From: Lingula anatina
Taxonomy: Eukaryota; Brachiopoda; Lingulata; Lingulida; Lingulidae
DNA: 64,000 nucleotides
Direction of reading: 5' to 3'
NCBI RefSeq assembly: GCF_001039355.2
Contig: NW_019775403.1
Coordinates: forward strand, 241,252 to 305,251
The translations under genes and the position numbers were made by a program. Below, piece after piece: positions 51,007-63,984 of the stretch. The notes under the pieces are model-generated. The model was given only the letters and a program-made list of their open reading frames with translations, was not told the origin of the DNA and made no database searches. Numbering within the stretch: the stretch's first letter is position 1; each line of letters starts with the position of its first letter.

Positions 51007-53282
51007 ATAAGAATGAAAAAATGTTGCCTCCTTCAGGCAAGGTACAGTTATGGGATTTTGGTCTGCAAATATTGGAAAATACAAATTGGTCTAAAGATTT
51101 TTATTTCCGACCTTTCTGAATGTTATCTTAATGGCTCTACCAAATTATTATTTTATTTTCCAAAATGTTTTAGATACAACAAGCTATCAAGATACGTAAG
51201 GGAACTGGCAAACAAGATCAAAGAGGTTGACATTAAAGACCCTTTCAGGACAGAAGCTACATCTCAGCTGCTGGAAAAATTGTGAGTTTTGCTGAAAAAC
51301 GGCGCACAAAGTCTACTGGGGACATCAGTGTTTCCTTTTATATGTAAATGACATATTCATCTCATAAGTCTATTTTCCAAAATGAAGATCTTCAGAGATT
51401 TGGACATTTTGGCATTATATATATTTTGATTTGAAGAAATGATTTTGTTGTATGATAAACACTGTGACTACTATGGTGAGGCAATCAAGATTTTTGTGGT
51501 ATTTATGGACAGTTCACTGTGGCTGGACTTGTTACTTGCATGTGTCATTGCAGTTAGCATCTTTGTGCATATAACTTTCTAACATTTTAAAAGGAAAACT
51601 TGCTTACTATTTTCAAATTGCACAATAAAAAATTGGTGGTGATTATTTAAATGTTATTAGTTATGCATTATAATGTATAAAACACCCATGTTGTGCACTG
51701 TCATTGTTAACACAGTAAATAGACAAATTTGTGCTTTATTTTCCTCAAACATACAAGATTGATTCATAGGAAAAAAATATAGCTCAAGTTCCAAAGCCAG
51801 CTAAATTGAATTGTTTTTCATTTGTAAAATAGAGAATTTAATTAAATGTAAATTACTTCAGACATTCCATGGGACTGATTCCAACAAAGAGAAGTTTAGC
51901 CTTAGCAGATAAAGTCAATGCCTCTGCATTTTGCAGGTAAGGTTTTAATATAACAGTTAATCATGAAAAATATTTAGGTTCTGTCTACGCTACTTAAAGC
52001 CTTAAAGCAATTTCAGAAAAAGTGAATTTTTATATATTTCTGTAGTATTCATGCATTTTGTTTCAATATGTATTGTAAACAAATGAATTCTACAAGTAGA
52101 GAATTTACATTTACTTTATTTTGTTTTCCAGACGACGTCTCCCAGTAGTAATGGTAAGAAACCACATGGCAGAAACTCTCAAGTCGGCTACTACATTCAT
52201 TGAACAGGGACGTATCCGTTTTATCAGTACTATCATGCAGATTTATTATTGATATGTAGAACTACTGTAAAAAAAGCATATATTGAGACCATGATAACAT
52301 GTACTTTAAAACTGAATTTAACCAAATCAGTGGTAAATTGGCAAAAGCAAATTAATGTGCAAACTTTTGTCTTTTATTAAAGTAAATATATTTATTAAAA
52401 GTAAAAGAAAAGAAAGGAAAAAAGAATTAGCCTTGTTATGAATTTTTGATGACCTAAAATGTTTTTATTGACTGACCATTACATACTGTTGTAGAGGTTT
52501 TCCACATTGGAATTAAGGGGTATCTTTTTTTCTTTTATTTGCTGAACCCATAGTCTCAGAACTTCCAGTATTTTACTAGATGTTCTTTTTCACTAACAAA
52601 TTTATACCGTATCATGCTTTTACAAAAAGAAAAAAAAAACAAAAGAAAGTGCCTTAACAGGTTTCCCAGATGTTCGTGTTGGTCCTGAGGTGGTGACAGA
52701 TGCTGCATTCCTGGTCACCAGAAACATGGAGGACTTTGTCACCTGGACAGATACTTCAGCCATCAGGAAACATGTGCTAGAGTATAATGAAATGGTAAGG
52801 ACAACCATCCTATTACAGAGAAGATTTAGAGGTGAAAGTTGGCCTTAATTTTTGGACTGAAATGTTTGGTCTTTTTAATTTTTGGGATAAATCAGTAAGA
52901 GTCCACCAAAATAAAGTGGCTACTGGTCTGAAATATTGGCCTTTTTTTCTTTTTACAAAATGGGCACAACAATTTGCTTAAGTGGACTATTAGTGATTTA
53001 TAAGATAGCATGGTTGCTCAGTCTAAAACCCAAAACTGGCTTTTAAACAAGCCTGTAGCAACAACCAATGATGTTTTGATATATGTTTATATCGTAAAAC
53101 AAAAATGTCAGTAACATGCGAATGTAACCTTGCAAGTAGTCAACAATAACAAGTACACATGCAAGGTAAATTTTGGCTGTGTTTATAAAATGTGTTAATA
53201 AATAAATATAATAAGTAGAGCCTACTGTGAGTCCATTTGTAAAAATCTATTTCAGAGAGATGATTTTGATCTCATGGCATGA
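50406..53282 (+). CDS. IMP3: IMP3, U3 small nucleolar ribonucleoprotein, 183 aa, 6 exons
   Basis: The exons are 50406-50542, 51174-51281, 51862-51936, 52132-52211, 52670-52794 and 53256-53282. IMP3 binds U3 snoRNA with MPP10 and IMP4 in the nucleolar small-subunit processome and promotes U3 pairing with pre-rRNA for 18S maturation. The protein starts [18 protein letters not shown] and ends [16 protein letters not shown], both highly conserved. The S4-type RNA-binding region lies in the C-terminal half ([33 protein letters not shown]). Length equals the human protein to within one residue. Intron 1 contains a T40 run (50966-51005). Intron 4 appears to be U12-type. The gene is divergent from the MYND gene and convergent with the next. 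Confidence 0.96.
52212..52669 (+). other. U12-type GT-AG intron in IMP3
   Basis: The intron starts GTATCCGTTT (U12 donor consensus GTATCCTTT, one mismatch). Just before the acceptor TTTCCCAG it has TGCCTTAAC (52650-52658; branch consensus TTCCTTAAC, one mismatch), with the branch A 11-12 bases from the exon. Splicing gives [14 protein letters not shown], matching human EQGHVRVGPDVVTD. Confidence 0.87.
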
Positions 53283-54426
53283 CGGAATTCAAGCTTTCTG
53301 GAGTCTAGTGGTGAATACAAAGGAGTGGTCAAGCTGGGAGACACATGGCAGGCCCTGGGAATACAGGGTGTTGATTGAAAGACCATCCTGTAGCATACTG
53401 GTATCAAGACAGCCAGATGCTGGATGAAAAAGTTTCTGTTGCTAGGTGACCCTGGCTCAGCTCTGTGTATTGTTTGGAGCTAAAGTTACTGTTGCTCAGC
53501 AGTATAACTGGGTGTCAGGGTATCTGTAGCAGTTGCTACATAACACCTGTGCAATGCAAGGAACCACGATAGTGATGTTAGGAGCAGGAAATTGTGACCA
53601 AGTGGGCTGAAATATAAACTTAATTTGATATCACATCAAAAGGCTTGCTGAATTGTAGTTGTCAGAAAGTAGACATCATTTATCCAGTTGAAAAGATCCC
53701 AACTTGATGCGTTATGCAAGTAAAAATGAAGTGGGTCTAACCGCAGTTGCAATCTTTAGGAAATGTTTTGTATAAACCTTTCGATTCAAAATTGGCTAAT
53801 TGTGTGAAATAAACTTAAGAAAACTTCAGAATTTAGTTTATGTTGAATTTAATTGCCCAAGAAGTCTTAAACAAAATAATGTACTCAACTCTCTTTAATA
53901 ACCAGTTGCGATATAAACAAAACAACTGATTTTAAATGTTGTGGTAATTTTTTTTTATTAAAAGCAACATGTAAACAAAGTCTGAAAAACAACTGTAACA
54001 TTTGTATATCCAGTATTCCCACCACTTGAGACAATTTATGAATTAGGAAAAAATTAAGAAGTACCTTCAAGAAGCATAAACAAATTATAAATAAGCTTTT
54101 GTTCTGCTCAAGATCATGTAAAATATTTTACAAAAGCTGCTTACATAACAATAATGAACACTGAACCCTGTTGAATGTGAAAAATTGTATAAAGTTTACA
54201 GAAGACACGTTACATACATACAGTCTCTGTAAACAAATTCTGACTTCTTTTCTTGAATCCTGCCAATATTCATATTTACCAAACTAATCTAAAATATGAA
54301 TATTATATTAAGCTGAAAAATTCTGTAACAATAACATTTAAATTTTGTTCTTTAAAATATACGCATATAAAATATGATGACAATTATTAGCCCTACATTA
54401 CAAGAAAAATGAAGCAAATTAATACG
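53283..54426. other. Convergent intergenic region
   Basis: Holds the 3' UTRs of IMP3 (+) and of the 663-aa protein gene (-). A candidate IMP3 polyadenylation signal AATAAA is near 53808. No further gene seen. Confidence 0.5.
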
Positions 54427-57288
54427 TCATCTCCCACATTTCTTGTGAGTGCCAAGATAATTCGGTCTTTTGTGCCTTAGTTGGTCCATTTCTCTTTTAA
54501 ATTGCATTAGCATGGTGCTGGAGTAGAAGAATAAAACATTCTCGTATCATACATGACAAATGATTGGATTTCGTTTACACATGGTACCATTTGTATAATA
54601 TCTTAAGACTGGTCAGTACAACTTTTAAAACTTCAAAATTGGACTAGCCTATTTTGTAATTTTTTTCATTCAACATGGACATATTTTAAAACTTAATTCA
54701 TGGAAACTAGGTGTTTGTGTCAGTTATTGTTATATGTCATAACTCTGGAAGAAACAACTGATATATATACATACTTCAAAGATGTGAGCTCTGATATCAG
54801 TCCTTTCAGCATCCGAGTTTCCTTTGTATCTGGGTGTTTCTCTTGAGGAGGTACAGCAGCCCCCACATCCCTGGTAGATCTGAGTTGTACCAGTTTCTGG
54901 GGGGCTGTCAAGGCATGTGCTGGGGATTGGAGACAAGTCTTACTGTGGTCTACAGAGCTGGCATTTTCGCCTGGCACAGGGTAATGGCACGCCAGTCTAA
55001 GAATAAAAAGAACAAAAGTGGGAAATGGCCATGCAGATTAAATTTGAAGTCTTAAAGTTGCTCTGCCTTAATTCAGTTGTAGGATAAACAAAAGTTATAC
55101 CCAATTACACACTTCCTGCTTATTTTTCTTTAAGTGACATTTTTTACGGACATCTTTTATTTTAAATAAATGTAAATCAAAGTCTCATGACATTATCTTT
55201 TTCAAAGTGCATACCCGTTTCCCATTCCAGCTTGGTCCTCTTTCATAAGGTCTTCCCCTAGCTGAAAAAGTTGAGAGTCACTTATGTCTGGGCACTCATC
55301 TGACTGAGATACTGTCTTAACACCTACAATCTGTGGCACCTCTAATGGCCTTAACTCCTCAATACACTGGCTGAGTACTTCTGCCACTTTAGGTTCAATG
55401 GCAGTTGTGTTGTCCCTCAGTTTAAAAACTTCGGTATTGTCTCCAGCCATATCTGGGATGGTACAGTCTCTGGGGTTGCTGGCCATGGCACAAATTACAG
55501 GTGTAGAAACCATGGTACTATCTCCAGGAATGGCACTGGTATCAACTACAAGGGAGCAACTCTTGGTACTGTCTGCTGACTTGCAGTCCATGTTTCTCTC
55601 ACAAAGTTCATGGTCTGTGACATTATCCCTTGAACTACAGGTTTTGGAACTGTTATCAGGCTCAACACATGTTGTTGTGGCATCTCTGGTGATACTATTT
55701 CCAACTTTACAGGACTTTGTGTCATCTCCAGCCTCACAGGCCATGGAAGTGTCTCTATACTCACAGGCTGAAATGTCCATGTCTCCTTGCATCTGTGCTG
55801 TACTACCCTCTTTGGGCTCAAAGGCTATGGTAATTTCTACAGACTCACAGTCTGTATTACTATATTGAGATTCACATGATGAAGTGGACCTCTCAGGTTC
55901 ATCTGCTGTGGCAGTGCCTATCTCACTCACCTCTTTCATAACAGCTCTATTATCTCTTGATTGAAGTGGGAAAATATTACCAATTATTTGTTGCTCATCC
56001 TGAAAGGACACATGTGTACTTGTCAAGTTTACAGTTTTTTGTGTGTGTGGAAAGACTTCACCAGGTGTTTTAACTGTAATGTCCTCATATTCTGTACCAT
56101 TTATAGTCCCAAGTGGTGAATGTTGAAAATTTTCAAAGGGTTCTTCTACAACACCTTTTTTTTCTGTAACTGATATTGTTTTTCTTTGTATTTTGTCTTC
56201 TTCTCCATGTGAACTTTTTCCTGGGCCAGGTCCTGGGGAATTACTTGTATAGGTAACTGTAGTTTTCTTTGTGTCATTACTTTCAAGTACCACAAGAGTT
56301 TTTACATTACATTTAGTTCCTGTTGTGTCTGATGTTCTTGTACTAATATTGGCTTTGTGAAGACTGATGGTTTCTGATGCTTCTGTCATCAAATCTGCAT
56401 TAACGACTGTAGACCCAGGTGTTTTGTCCTTTTTGTGAGACTGAAAACTTGTCAAATATTTCTTGAATGTTTTCCTTTTGCTGAAGTTGGGTTTGATCCT
56501 AGCAGGCTGCGACAGAGGAACAAAATCATCATTGTCAGATGTAACTGTTTTGCTGTTTGACACACCTATCATTATGTCATCCTGAGATCTTGCTAATATT
56601 GGCACAGGGTTGTACATGTAGTCTAGGATGATGTTATTTGCATCAAATTGCTGTGCTTCTGCTATGCATTCACTGTGGATAGGCTGCGACGGATCAGTCT
56701 TGTTCTCCACCTATGATGTATTTGAAGAAGTCAGATAATTTGAATTTGAATAACTTAAAGTCATAAACAGATTTTTACAAATATTACTGGGTACATTCTA
56801 ATGCTGAAAACTAGAGAGATAAACTTGCTCAATATCAGAAATTTAAAATTAAATTTTGAGTTTCATGATTAATGGAAAGGGTACATATTTATTACAATAA
56901 TTTAAACTTCAACACTGACAAACTACCTTTGTTTCTCTGCTTTGAAAACCTGCTTCACTTGTTCCATTGCCTTGTATAGTTTTAGCTTGTTTTGCTATTA
57001 CATTCTCATGATTATTTGATTCACCTGTATAATATAATTATAATTATCTTTTTGTATACATGCACAGCACTGTTTATGTAAAATTTTGGCCTAAAATATC
57101 CATTTAATGTACAGAAAATTTTGCAAACAAAATGTTTCAAACATATAAAAAATAGACAAGGAAAAAATAGAGAAATACCGATAATGCATGTCTCATTTGT
57201 TACCTTTGCTTGAAACCAACTTCCTCTTCCGTCCGCTAAGTGCTTTGCATTTTTGTGCAGCTCCATTGGTTTTATGCATACTCAGCAT
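54427..57288 (-). CDS. Unrecognised Ser/Thr/Cys-rich protein, 663 aa, 5 coding exons
   Basis: The exons, 5' to 3', are 57288-57204, 57024-56927, 56710-55215, 54996-54775 and 54517-54427, with GT-AG borders and consistent phases. A probable 5' UTR exon ends at 58297 (donor ACC|GTAAGT) and joins the coding exon at 57308 (acceptor TTTCTCAG). The N-terminus is basic (KCKALSGRKRKLVSSK, a likely nuclear signal). A second basic block RIKPNFSKRKTFKKYL lies near residue 140. Residues about 330-480 form a degenerate repeat in which Cys and Asp recur every 10-16 residues (for example SACEYRDTSMACEAGDD). The C-terminal 45 residues (LKGLISELTSLN; MLMQFKREMDQLRHKRPN) look like a conserved amphipathic helix and may bind a partner. 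No catalytic domain is visible and no family is recognised. A nuclear scaffold or DNA-repair adaptor is possible but unproven. Confidence 0.82.
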
Positions 57289-57308
57289 TGTAAAATCATC
57301 AGATTAAT

Positions 57309-60002
57309 CTGAGAAAAATAATGGATACCATTTACAAATGTGACAGGATCAATATTGGGATTTGAGTGTTTTCACATCTCTGTATAAGTGTATTGTTTAT
57401 GAGTTTTCACATTTTCACCTAGGGTCAAGATGCTGTTAAGGATTCCTGCTCCTCCATCTCCATCCTTAAGTGCCAATCATGTTGATTTTGCTGTACAGTT
57501 TCACATTGTCTCTTGGCCAGAAAGGTCTTTACCCAAGGTGCTTTTGATGTTACTATAACTAGTACTACATTCCAATACTTTAATTTTTTCAAAATTAAGT
57601 ACCTCAAACTTTCAAATATAGTTATTTGTGGTACTCAAATCAATAATAGTCAAGAACTATAAATTCTCCATGTACTTAATAATATTAACAAGCCAGCAAA
57701 TAGGCAAGTACCTAGTACATGAATCTGTAGTTTAATATACTATATGTGAGTTTTCATTGAGAAAGAAAAGTAAATTTTTCCTACCCAACAATCATCATTC
57801 TAAATTTGAAAAAGATCCGTAGCTTTACAAGATATTAAGACAAAAAATTGACTTTGGTTTTGGGAAACTTTCAGATGTGTTGAGTTAATCTCAACATCAA
57901 TGAAAAAAGTATCTTCTCATAAAAAAGGTCCTTAATCCTTATCATGCAGGTTGATTCAATGACATCCACACTGTAGAAAGATAAAGAAAATTATTTATAA
58001 CGTAAATCATCATTACTTTACTAGTATTTGGACTAGAGTCTGTTGGTTGAGCATAGCACGAAATTCATGCACTTTTATAGGTGTGTACAGCCAGTACATA
58101 TCAAAGAGTTCTTAACCCAAAGGCAGAAGTTTCGTGCTTGGTCACGACTACATGAGAAGAGACATTGGCTACATTGCCTCGGTGTTGAGCCTTGCTCAGA
58201 TCTTTTTCAAATAGTAATATATACTTATCGCAAGTAAGTTCCTTTTCAATAAAACGAGCATTCGTTTTCTAGAAAAGCAATATTAGTTGCACTTACGGTG
58301 GCAGTTATAAGAGATAGTGTGATGAACGGACGTCTGAGTAGCTTTTTTGCTACAATTCATAAATGGCGGGTTTCTAACAGCAGTCACCGGTTTACGGTAG
58401 TCGTAAACATAATGACTCCGATGTTCGTCAAATGTTGGTGGTGCTTGTTACATAATTAAGCCGTCTAAGTGTCCATATGATGACGTATTGTTATGCGCGA
58501 AATCCTTTTTCATGTAAACCATGTACCTGAAAGTTAATAAAAACTAGACCGCTTCCTCTCGCCGGCCGCTGGCCTACTCGACTCCCGTGATACAGCCATA
58601 GACCTGGGAAGACATACCATCATGATTTATTATAATAACATATAACACCAGAGGCGGATTTATGATTTGGGGAATGGGAGGCATAAAGTGATACTGTTTC
58701 ATTATTTGGCAGTGGTTTTCACACAAAATTATTTAAATTTTGTTATAGATAATTGGTTACGTTTTATGTAAAAAAATTACAACGTGCAGGTCTACGGGCG
58801 ACTAGTAGCTGTCACCTCAAAGACTCAAAATAAATTAATTGCTTAATTAACTGGGTAAATTAACCTAAAAGTCACAAAACTAGATTACTCTAGTACAGAA
58901 CCTACCTTTGTTTAGCTTTAAATTTACAAGTTTACCATAACACAAATAAATAAATGAAATAAAATAAAATCAGTTTTAAAAGTATTTTAAAAAGAAATAA
59001 ATGTTTATATTATAGCATTGTTGGAATATTGCAAAAAAGACATCTAAAGTTTTGTATGAATATGTTTATTTCCATTATGTAGCTTAAAGCAGGTCTTAAA
59101 TTACTCATAGTATTTATATTTTAATATATAACAATATGCCATCATATGGACTCTATAGTTTTACAAATACACATACATGACAGACAAATTTAAAAGCACT
59201 AACATTGAATTTTATACACTCTACAAAGGAAAATTCCCAATTCCCCCAATATTTAAACAACTATATTTATTGATTGTTGCTGATTATAAGTAACTTTTAT
59301 TTTCACATAAATTAAATTGCTGAATTGTCAGTAACCATATATAACTTACAGCTGGGCTGACTGAAGTCAGCTGATGCCATAGCCTGAAGAAGATATGACT
59401 TGAGTAAAAAAAATCTGCCTGAACTGTTCTACACTGATAAAAGTATAATAATATATTAAAGATACTGTATACCCTGCATTAAAAAAAATGCCCCAAATCA
59501 TATTTTCTTTATCGATCATCTACACACATTTTGCAAAGCTACTTATCTTTCATTAATGTAGACCTTAAAAAGAATAAAATTCCCTCTAGGTAGATACTTG
59601 GAACAAAATTATATACATAGCAATGACATATATAAACTATTGAATCCAAGGGCATAGAATGAGTCCAGCAAAGATTTCAATTGTCAGTAGGAACTTCTCA
59701 AGGAAACTGATTTGGTGTGAAAGTCTTGGATAAGATATACCTTTTATTCGACTCCCAAGCCTTTTTTTTTATCTTAAATCAAAGTATAAGCATTTGACCA
59801 TCACTCAATGTATCATGTAGTTTCATCTGAAGAATATGTGTAAGCTTGTTTTAACAAAAAATCCTATTATCAAATTGAAGGTAATTAACTGGTAAGGTCT
59901 CCATCAGTGCCAGTGTCTATCAGCACAGGACTTTATCATTTGCCGGTATACATGCATCCATGCTACAATGTCAGATCTCCATTACAAATTTTCAAAAATT
60001 GC
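57309..60002. other. Intron, promoter and intergenic region
   Basis: 57309-58296 is the probable first intron of the 663-aa protein gene. 58297-58450 probably holds its 5' UTR exon and start site. 58560-60002 separates it from the 3' end of NUBPL and shows AT-rich sequence without exons. Confidence 0.45.
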
Positions 60003-63000
60003 TTAAGTCTTATTTCCTGCTGGAAATGGGTCTTCCCAAGCTGGTAATTTTTCCACTACTTTTCTGGCTATATTTTTGAAGGCCAGTGCCTAAAAATAAA
60101 AGAGAAAAAATGCAAACCTATTAGAAATATTACAGCTAATAATTTTCAAAGTAAAAAGGGCATCTAGAAATTAAGAAAGGCAACCATTAACAATAATTGT
60201 ACAAAATAACATATTATACCAATCCCCTATATTTAGTAACAACAGTGCTATACACTAGTATGTAAAACTTTTAGCAATCCTGACCAAAAGTATCTAATTT
60301 CTTTTTCAAATTCATAATGAGTTCTTGTCACTTTTTTTATTTATAAGTCCAAAATAAAGGTTATCTGAGCTGACTGTCTAATACAACATCATGTTAGTAT
60401 AAAATCAGACTGTTCCACATACCTGTGGGCTCCCCTCTTCACTGACTACCACTGGTTTTCCACTGTCACAGAGTTCACGGATCTTTGTGTGTAGGGGAAT
60501 ATCACCTGAAAGGCATGACACTGCATCAGTGGCTCATTCTCCGATTTTTCTGAATAATTTTTATTGTACTTACAATCTAATATATTATTCATTCCCCTTT
60601 AAACTCCTTTTTATATTATGTTTTATCTTTGCTAGCGATTATATTATTAAATGATTCCCCTAACTTCAGACAGTTATGTTTCCAGCAACAGCAGATGCGC
60701 ATTTACAGCAAAGGTAAGTTTCAAGTAATCTCTGAAATTCAGTAACTGCAAGGCCAGTCATGCTTACCAAGTATCTCCAGACCCATTTCTTGTGCCAATT
60801 TGTTAGCTCCCTCTTCTCCAAAGATGTGTTCCTCGTGCCCACATTTGGGACAATGGAAGACACTCATGTTCTGTACTATACCCAGCACTGGAACCTGAAC
60901 TTTCTTGAACATCTCGGCCCCTTTCCTGGCATCCAGGAGGGCAATGTCCTGTGGTGTGGACACAATAACAGCACCTGCAGCAGTCATTTGAGAATTGAAT
61001 TTATCGTCAACTTGATTTATGTCACAGAAGTTTTTACAGTTTAACTAAGTTATAAACTATAAGCAAACTAATTTTCTACCTCAAATATTCTTATTGCCTT
61101 TTTGCTGATGAATTTGGATTAAAGTAAATATTTTTGTAAGTTTTTAAATGTTACAATTTTGAATTTCACTTATTTTACTCTCCTTTTTAATTTATGTAGA
61201 ATTACAAACAAAACAAATAATGGAGAAAGAGAGAGATCGATAAGACATTAAAATACAGATATCGATTTCAATTGGCTATTTATATACTTGTTACGTTGTA
61301 AATGTTCACTGAAAAAAAATTGTCAAAAAATTTGAATTTGTAAACTGAATAATATCAATATTCTGATCTAAGAAATATCTCTTTAGAATTAATTTATAAG
61401 TCAGAAATAATATTTGACTTGTGGAATAATGGCCAATCATTTTCCTACCTGATATGGGGATATTTTGGGATAATGTTAACTGTGTGTCACCTGTGCCTGG
61501 GGGCATGTCTATAACTAGGTAGTCTAGAGGACCCCACGCAACCTGCAATGCAATTGACGAAATTATTAAAACCTATCAAGATCTATAAGTGCCCATGTGC
61601 AAAACAAGCACCCTTAAAGTACTAGTAAAAGTGTGTAATCAGGATGTTAACTATTTTAGTAAACTGGGCTTTGACAGTGAAGTTTGTGCTATGTACAGGG
61701 GCAGATCCAGAGATATTTTCTGACAGTCTTCCAAATTATCTTTGTTGATCCATCCTCTATTTTTGACCGTCTTCCTACAGAAAAAATTGGATACCCGTCA
61801 ATGTTAACTTAAAAATCTGACTGTCTTCCAGAAGACCCAGAAGACGGCCTAAATCTGCCCCTGAATTGTAACAGAAAGAGTAAACCCTAAAGAATGGATC
61901 CAATGGGCAAACCAGCAGCTTGGCAGTTTGTTGATACAGTGCTAGAGACAACAAGAGGACAGGTCCACACTTTCTAACTTTGTAGAGGAACAGATTTCAT
62001 ACAGATCACAGACTGACCAAAAGCTCTGTAAGGTAAAGCTTCAAGTTAATGTAGAAAATGAAAAGTTCAATCTCACAACATAACCCTGATACAATTAGCA
62101 CTGAAAGATTTTTGTGTTATTTGGAAGAGAAAAAAAAAAGGATTCATGTGCTTCAGATAGAGTTGGAATTCTGGTATGGGATGAAGTGACAGCTAACTAT
62201 CAAATGGGTTTTGTGTTCATATGCTCAAAAACTGTATACCTCATACATTTCCTCTTATTTTCCCTATCAGCACTGCCTTAGTTCAAGAAAGATAGGGAGA
62301 GACTTGCCAACACTGACCTGTCTTAGTAACCTTTGTATGGCAGACATAACCATGAGCCCCCTCCAAACAACTGGTGAGCCCTCATCGACAAGAAAACCCA
62401 TGGACATACTGAAATCAAATAAGTCTGTCCTTGAAATTACAATTTCTATTAGCAATGTAAGTCTGTAGAACTCCCTTACCTTAAAGACCCATAAAATAGT
62501 GCAACACTTAACATGTGATCTGTAAAAATTGGTTCAATAGTTTCTTGTCACAGATTTTAAGTGAATTTTTCTCTGTTTAGTTCAATCTAGGATCCAACAT
62601 ACCAGTACTGTATATTGGACTCTAGGTTCTATATTGAATAATTGTTTCTAGTAGCAGAAGGGTGTCATTAAAAAATCTTACCATTTTATTCCAAAGTTCA
62701 CTAATGGCATCATTAGATTTTCTGTAACAGCAAATAAAAAATGAAATGCTAAAACAAATAAGGTTATTGAGATGCTGTAGCAGCCTTTAAAATTGCATGT
62801 ATCACATCAAATTGCAACTGCTTAGCCAACACTGCAAAAATTGGCAAGAGAGGGAAAGGCATTTTTCTAACCATTCTTTATGTTTATTCTGTAGTAAGCT
62901 TAGTAAGCTTACAATTTTTTTTATCAATTGAAAATTGGTGAAAAAATGACATATCTCATTTGTTCAGACAACATGAACTATCTTAATTATTTGATAAAAA

Positions 63001-63984
63001 TTTTATATGCTGGGGAAAATCTACATATTACATAACACTGCACATGTACTTCACTTACGTTCATTTAAAAACACCTGCCCTTCAAGGTTCATCATCCTTG
63101 GGATAGAGGGGCCATACACATCAGCATCTAACAAACCAACCTGCTTGTCCTAGAAAAAATAACTTTAATTATTTACTTTTAATAACCATCTGGAACATTT
63201 TGTGTCCTACTAAAAATTTATTCTTGAAGTGTCACCTAAAATAGGAAGATTTCTTTTTCTGCAAAAGCATGACAAAAATAATCAGTTTTATAAATACCAT
63301 ATAATATTAAATTATATTTCATTATATAAATATCATATAATTTAATATTTTCTTAATTTTGACACATATTGGGGAATGCATAAGGCAAATACCTTGTCAT
63401 TGTCTGCAAGGGCTAAGGCCAGGTTTACTGAAAAATTGAGATAAAAAATCATTGACACCATTTTCTGTAAACTTTTTTGAAAATAACTAATACTAAGCCT
63501 GTTGATTTAAAATGTAAGCTGTCTTTCAGCTTTGCTATGTGTATGATGGCCAGGATAAGGTGAGAAGTCCATGTTGTTATTGGTAACAATACAGTAAAAA
63601 TATATACGTTGATGATAATTGACAATGATTCTTGTATGTTCAGTCAATTTAGATATACCGAGTACTTACAATCACGTACTATGAGTGGTCCAGTCTGTCT
63701 TTAAATAAACTGCAAAATATAGCTAAGCTCAGCAGAGAGCAGAGTTTTATGGTATAACCATGTGCACTGAGACCATTTGGATCATTCCAGACTACAAGAC
63801 GAGGACTAATTCAGAGCAGGAGAGGCCATACATTACCTGCTACAGTGGACTTGCCCACCCCACCCTTTCCAGATGCCACCACAATGACCTGTTTCACTCC
63901 TGCTATGGGGAATTTCTTTGGCAATCCTTTGGACACCTGTTCCTTGGCACCAGGCGAATCTGCTGTCTTCTTTTTATTGATTCC
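60003..63984 (-). CDS. NUBPL: NUBPL, mitochondrial P-loop Fe-S protein for complex I (9 exons, 5' end outside window)
   Basis: The exons, 5' to 3', are 63984-63837, 63427-63393, 63149-63059, 62721-62682, 62408-62318, 61542-61449, 60974-60768, 60505-60423 and 60089-60003, coding 291 residues. NUBPL (IND1) is the mitochondrial Mrp/NBP35-type ATPase that delivers [4Fe-4S] clusters to respiratory complex I. Visible motifs are the deviant Walker [34 protein letters not shown] (switch I), [32 protein letters not shown] (Walker B/switch II), [18 protein letters not shown], and the cluster-binding CPKC in [18 protein letters not shown]. The C-terminus is complete ([15 protein letters not shown]). The mitochondrial presequence exon or exons lie upstream of the window. 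The similarity across all exons excludes the cytosolic NUBP1/2, which have different cysteine contexts. Confidence 0.96.
61696..61863. mobile_element. Small inverted-repeat element (hAT-like MITE), 168 bp
   Basis: Starts CAGGGGCAGATCCAG and ends ATCTGCCCCTG. The terminal 11 bases are perfect inverted copies, and further inverted similarity (gacagtcttcc with ggaagacagtc) lies inside. CAGGGGC-type ends are typical of hAT-derived MITEs. An 8-base target duplication is not recognisable. It lies in a NUBPL intron. Confidence 0.65.

Noticed and set aside
50818-51285. 155-codon plus-strand frame including a phenylalanine run
   Set aside because: Intron sequence with the T40 run, read through into the second IMP3 exon; only 51174-51281 is coding.
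55398-55868. 156-codon plus-strand frame
   Set aside because: Antisense shadow of the 1.5-kb exon of the 663-aa protein gene.
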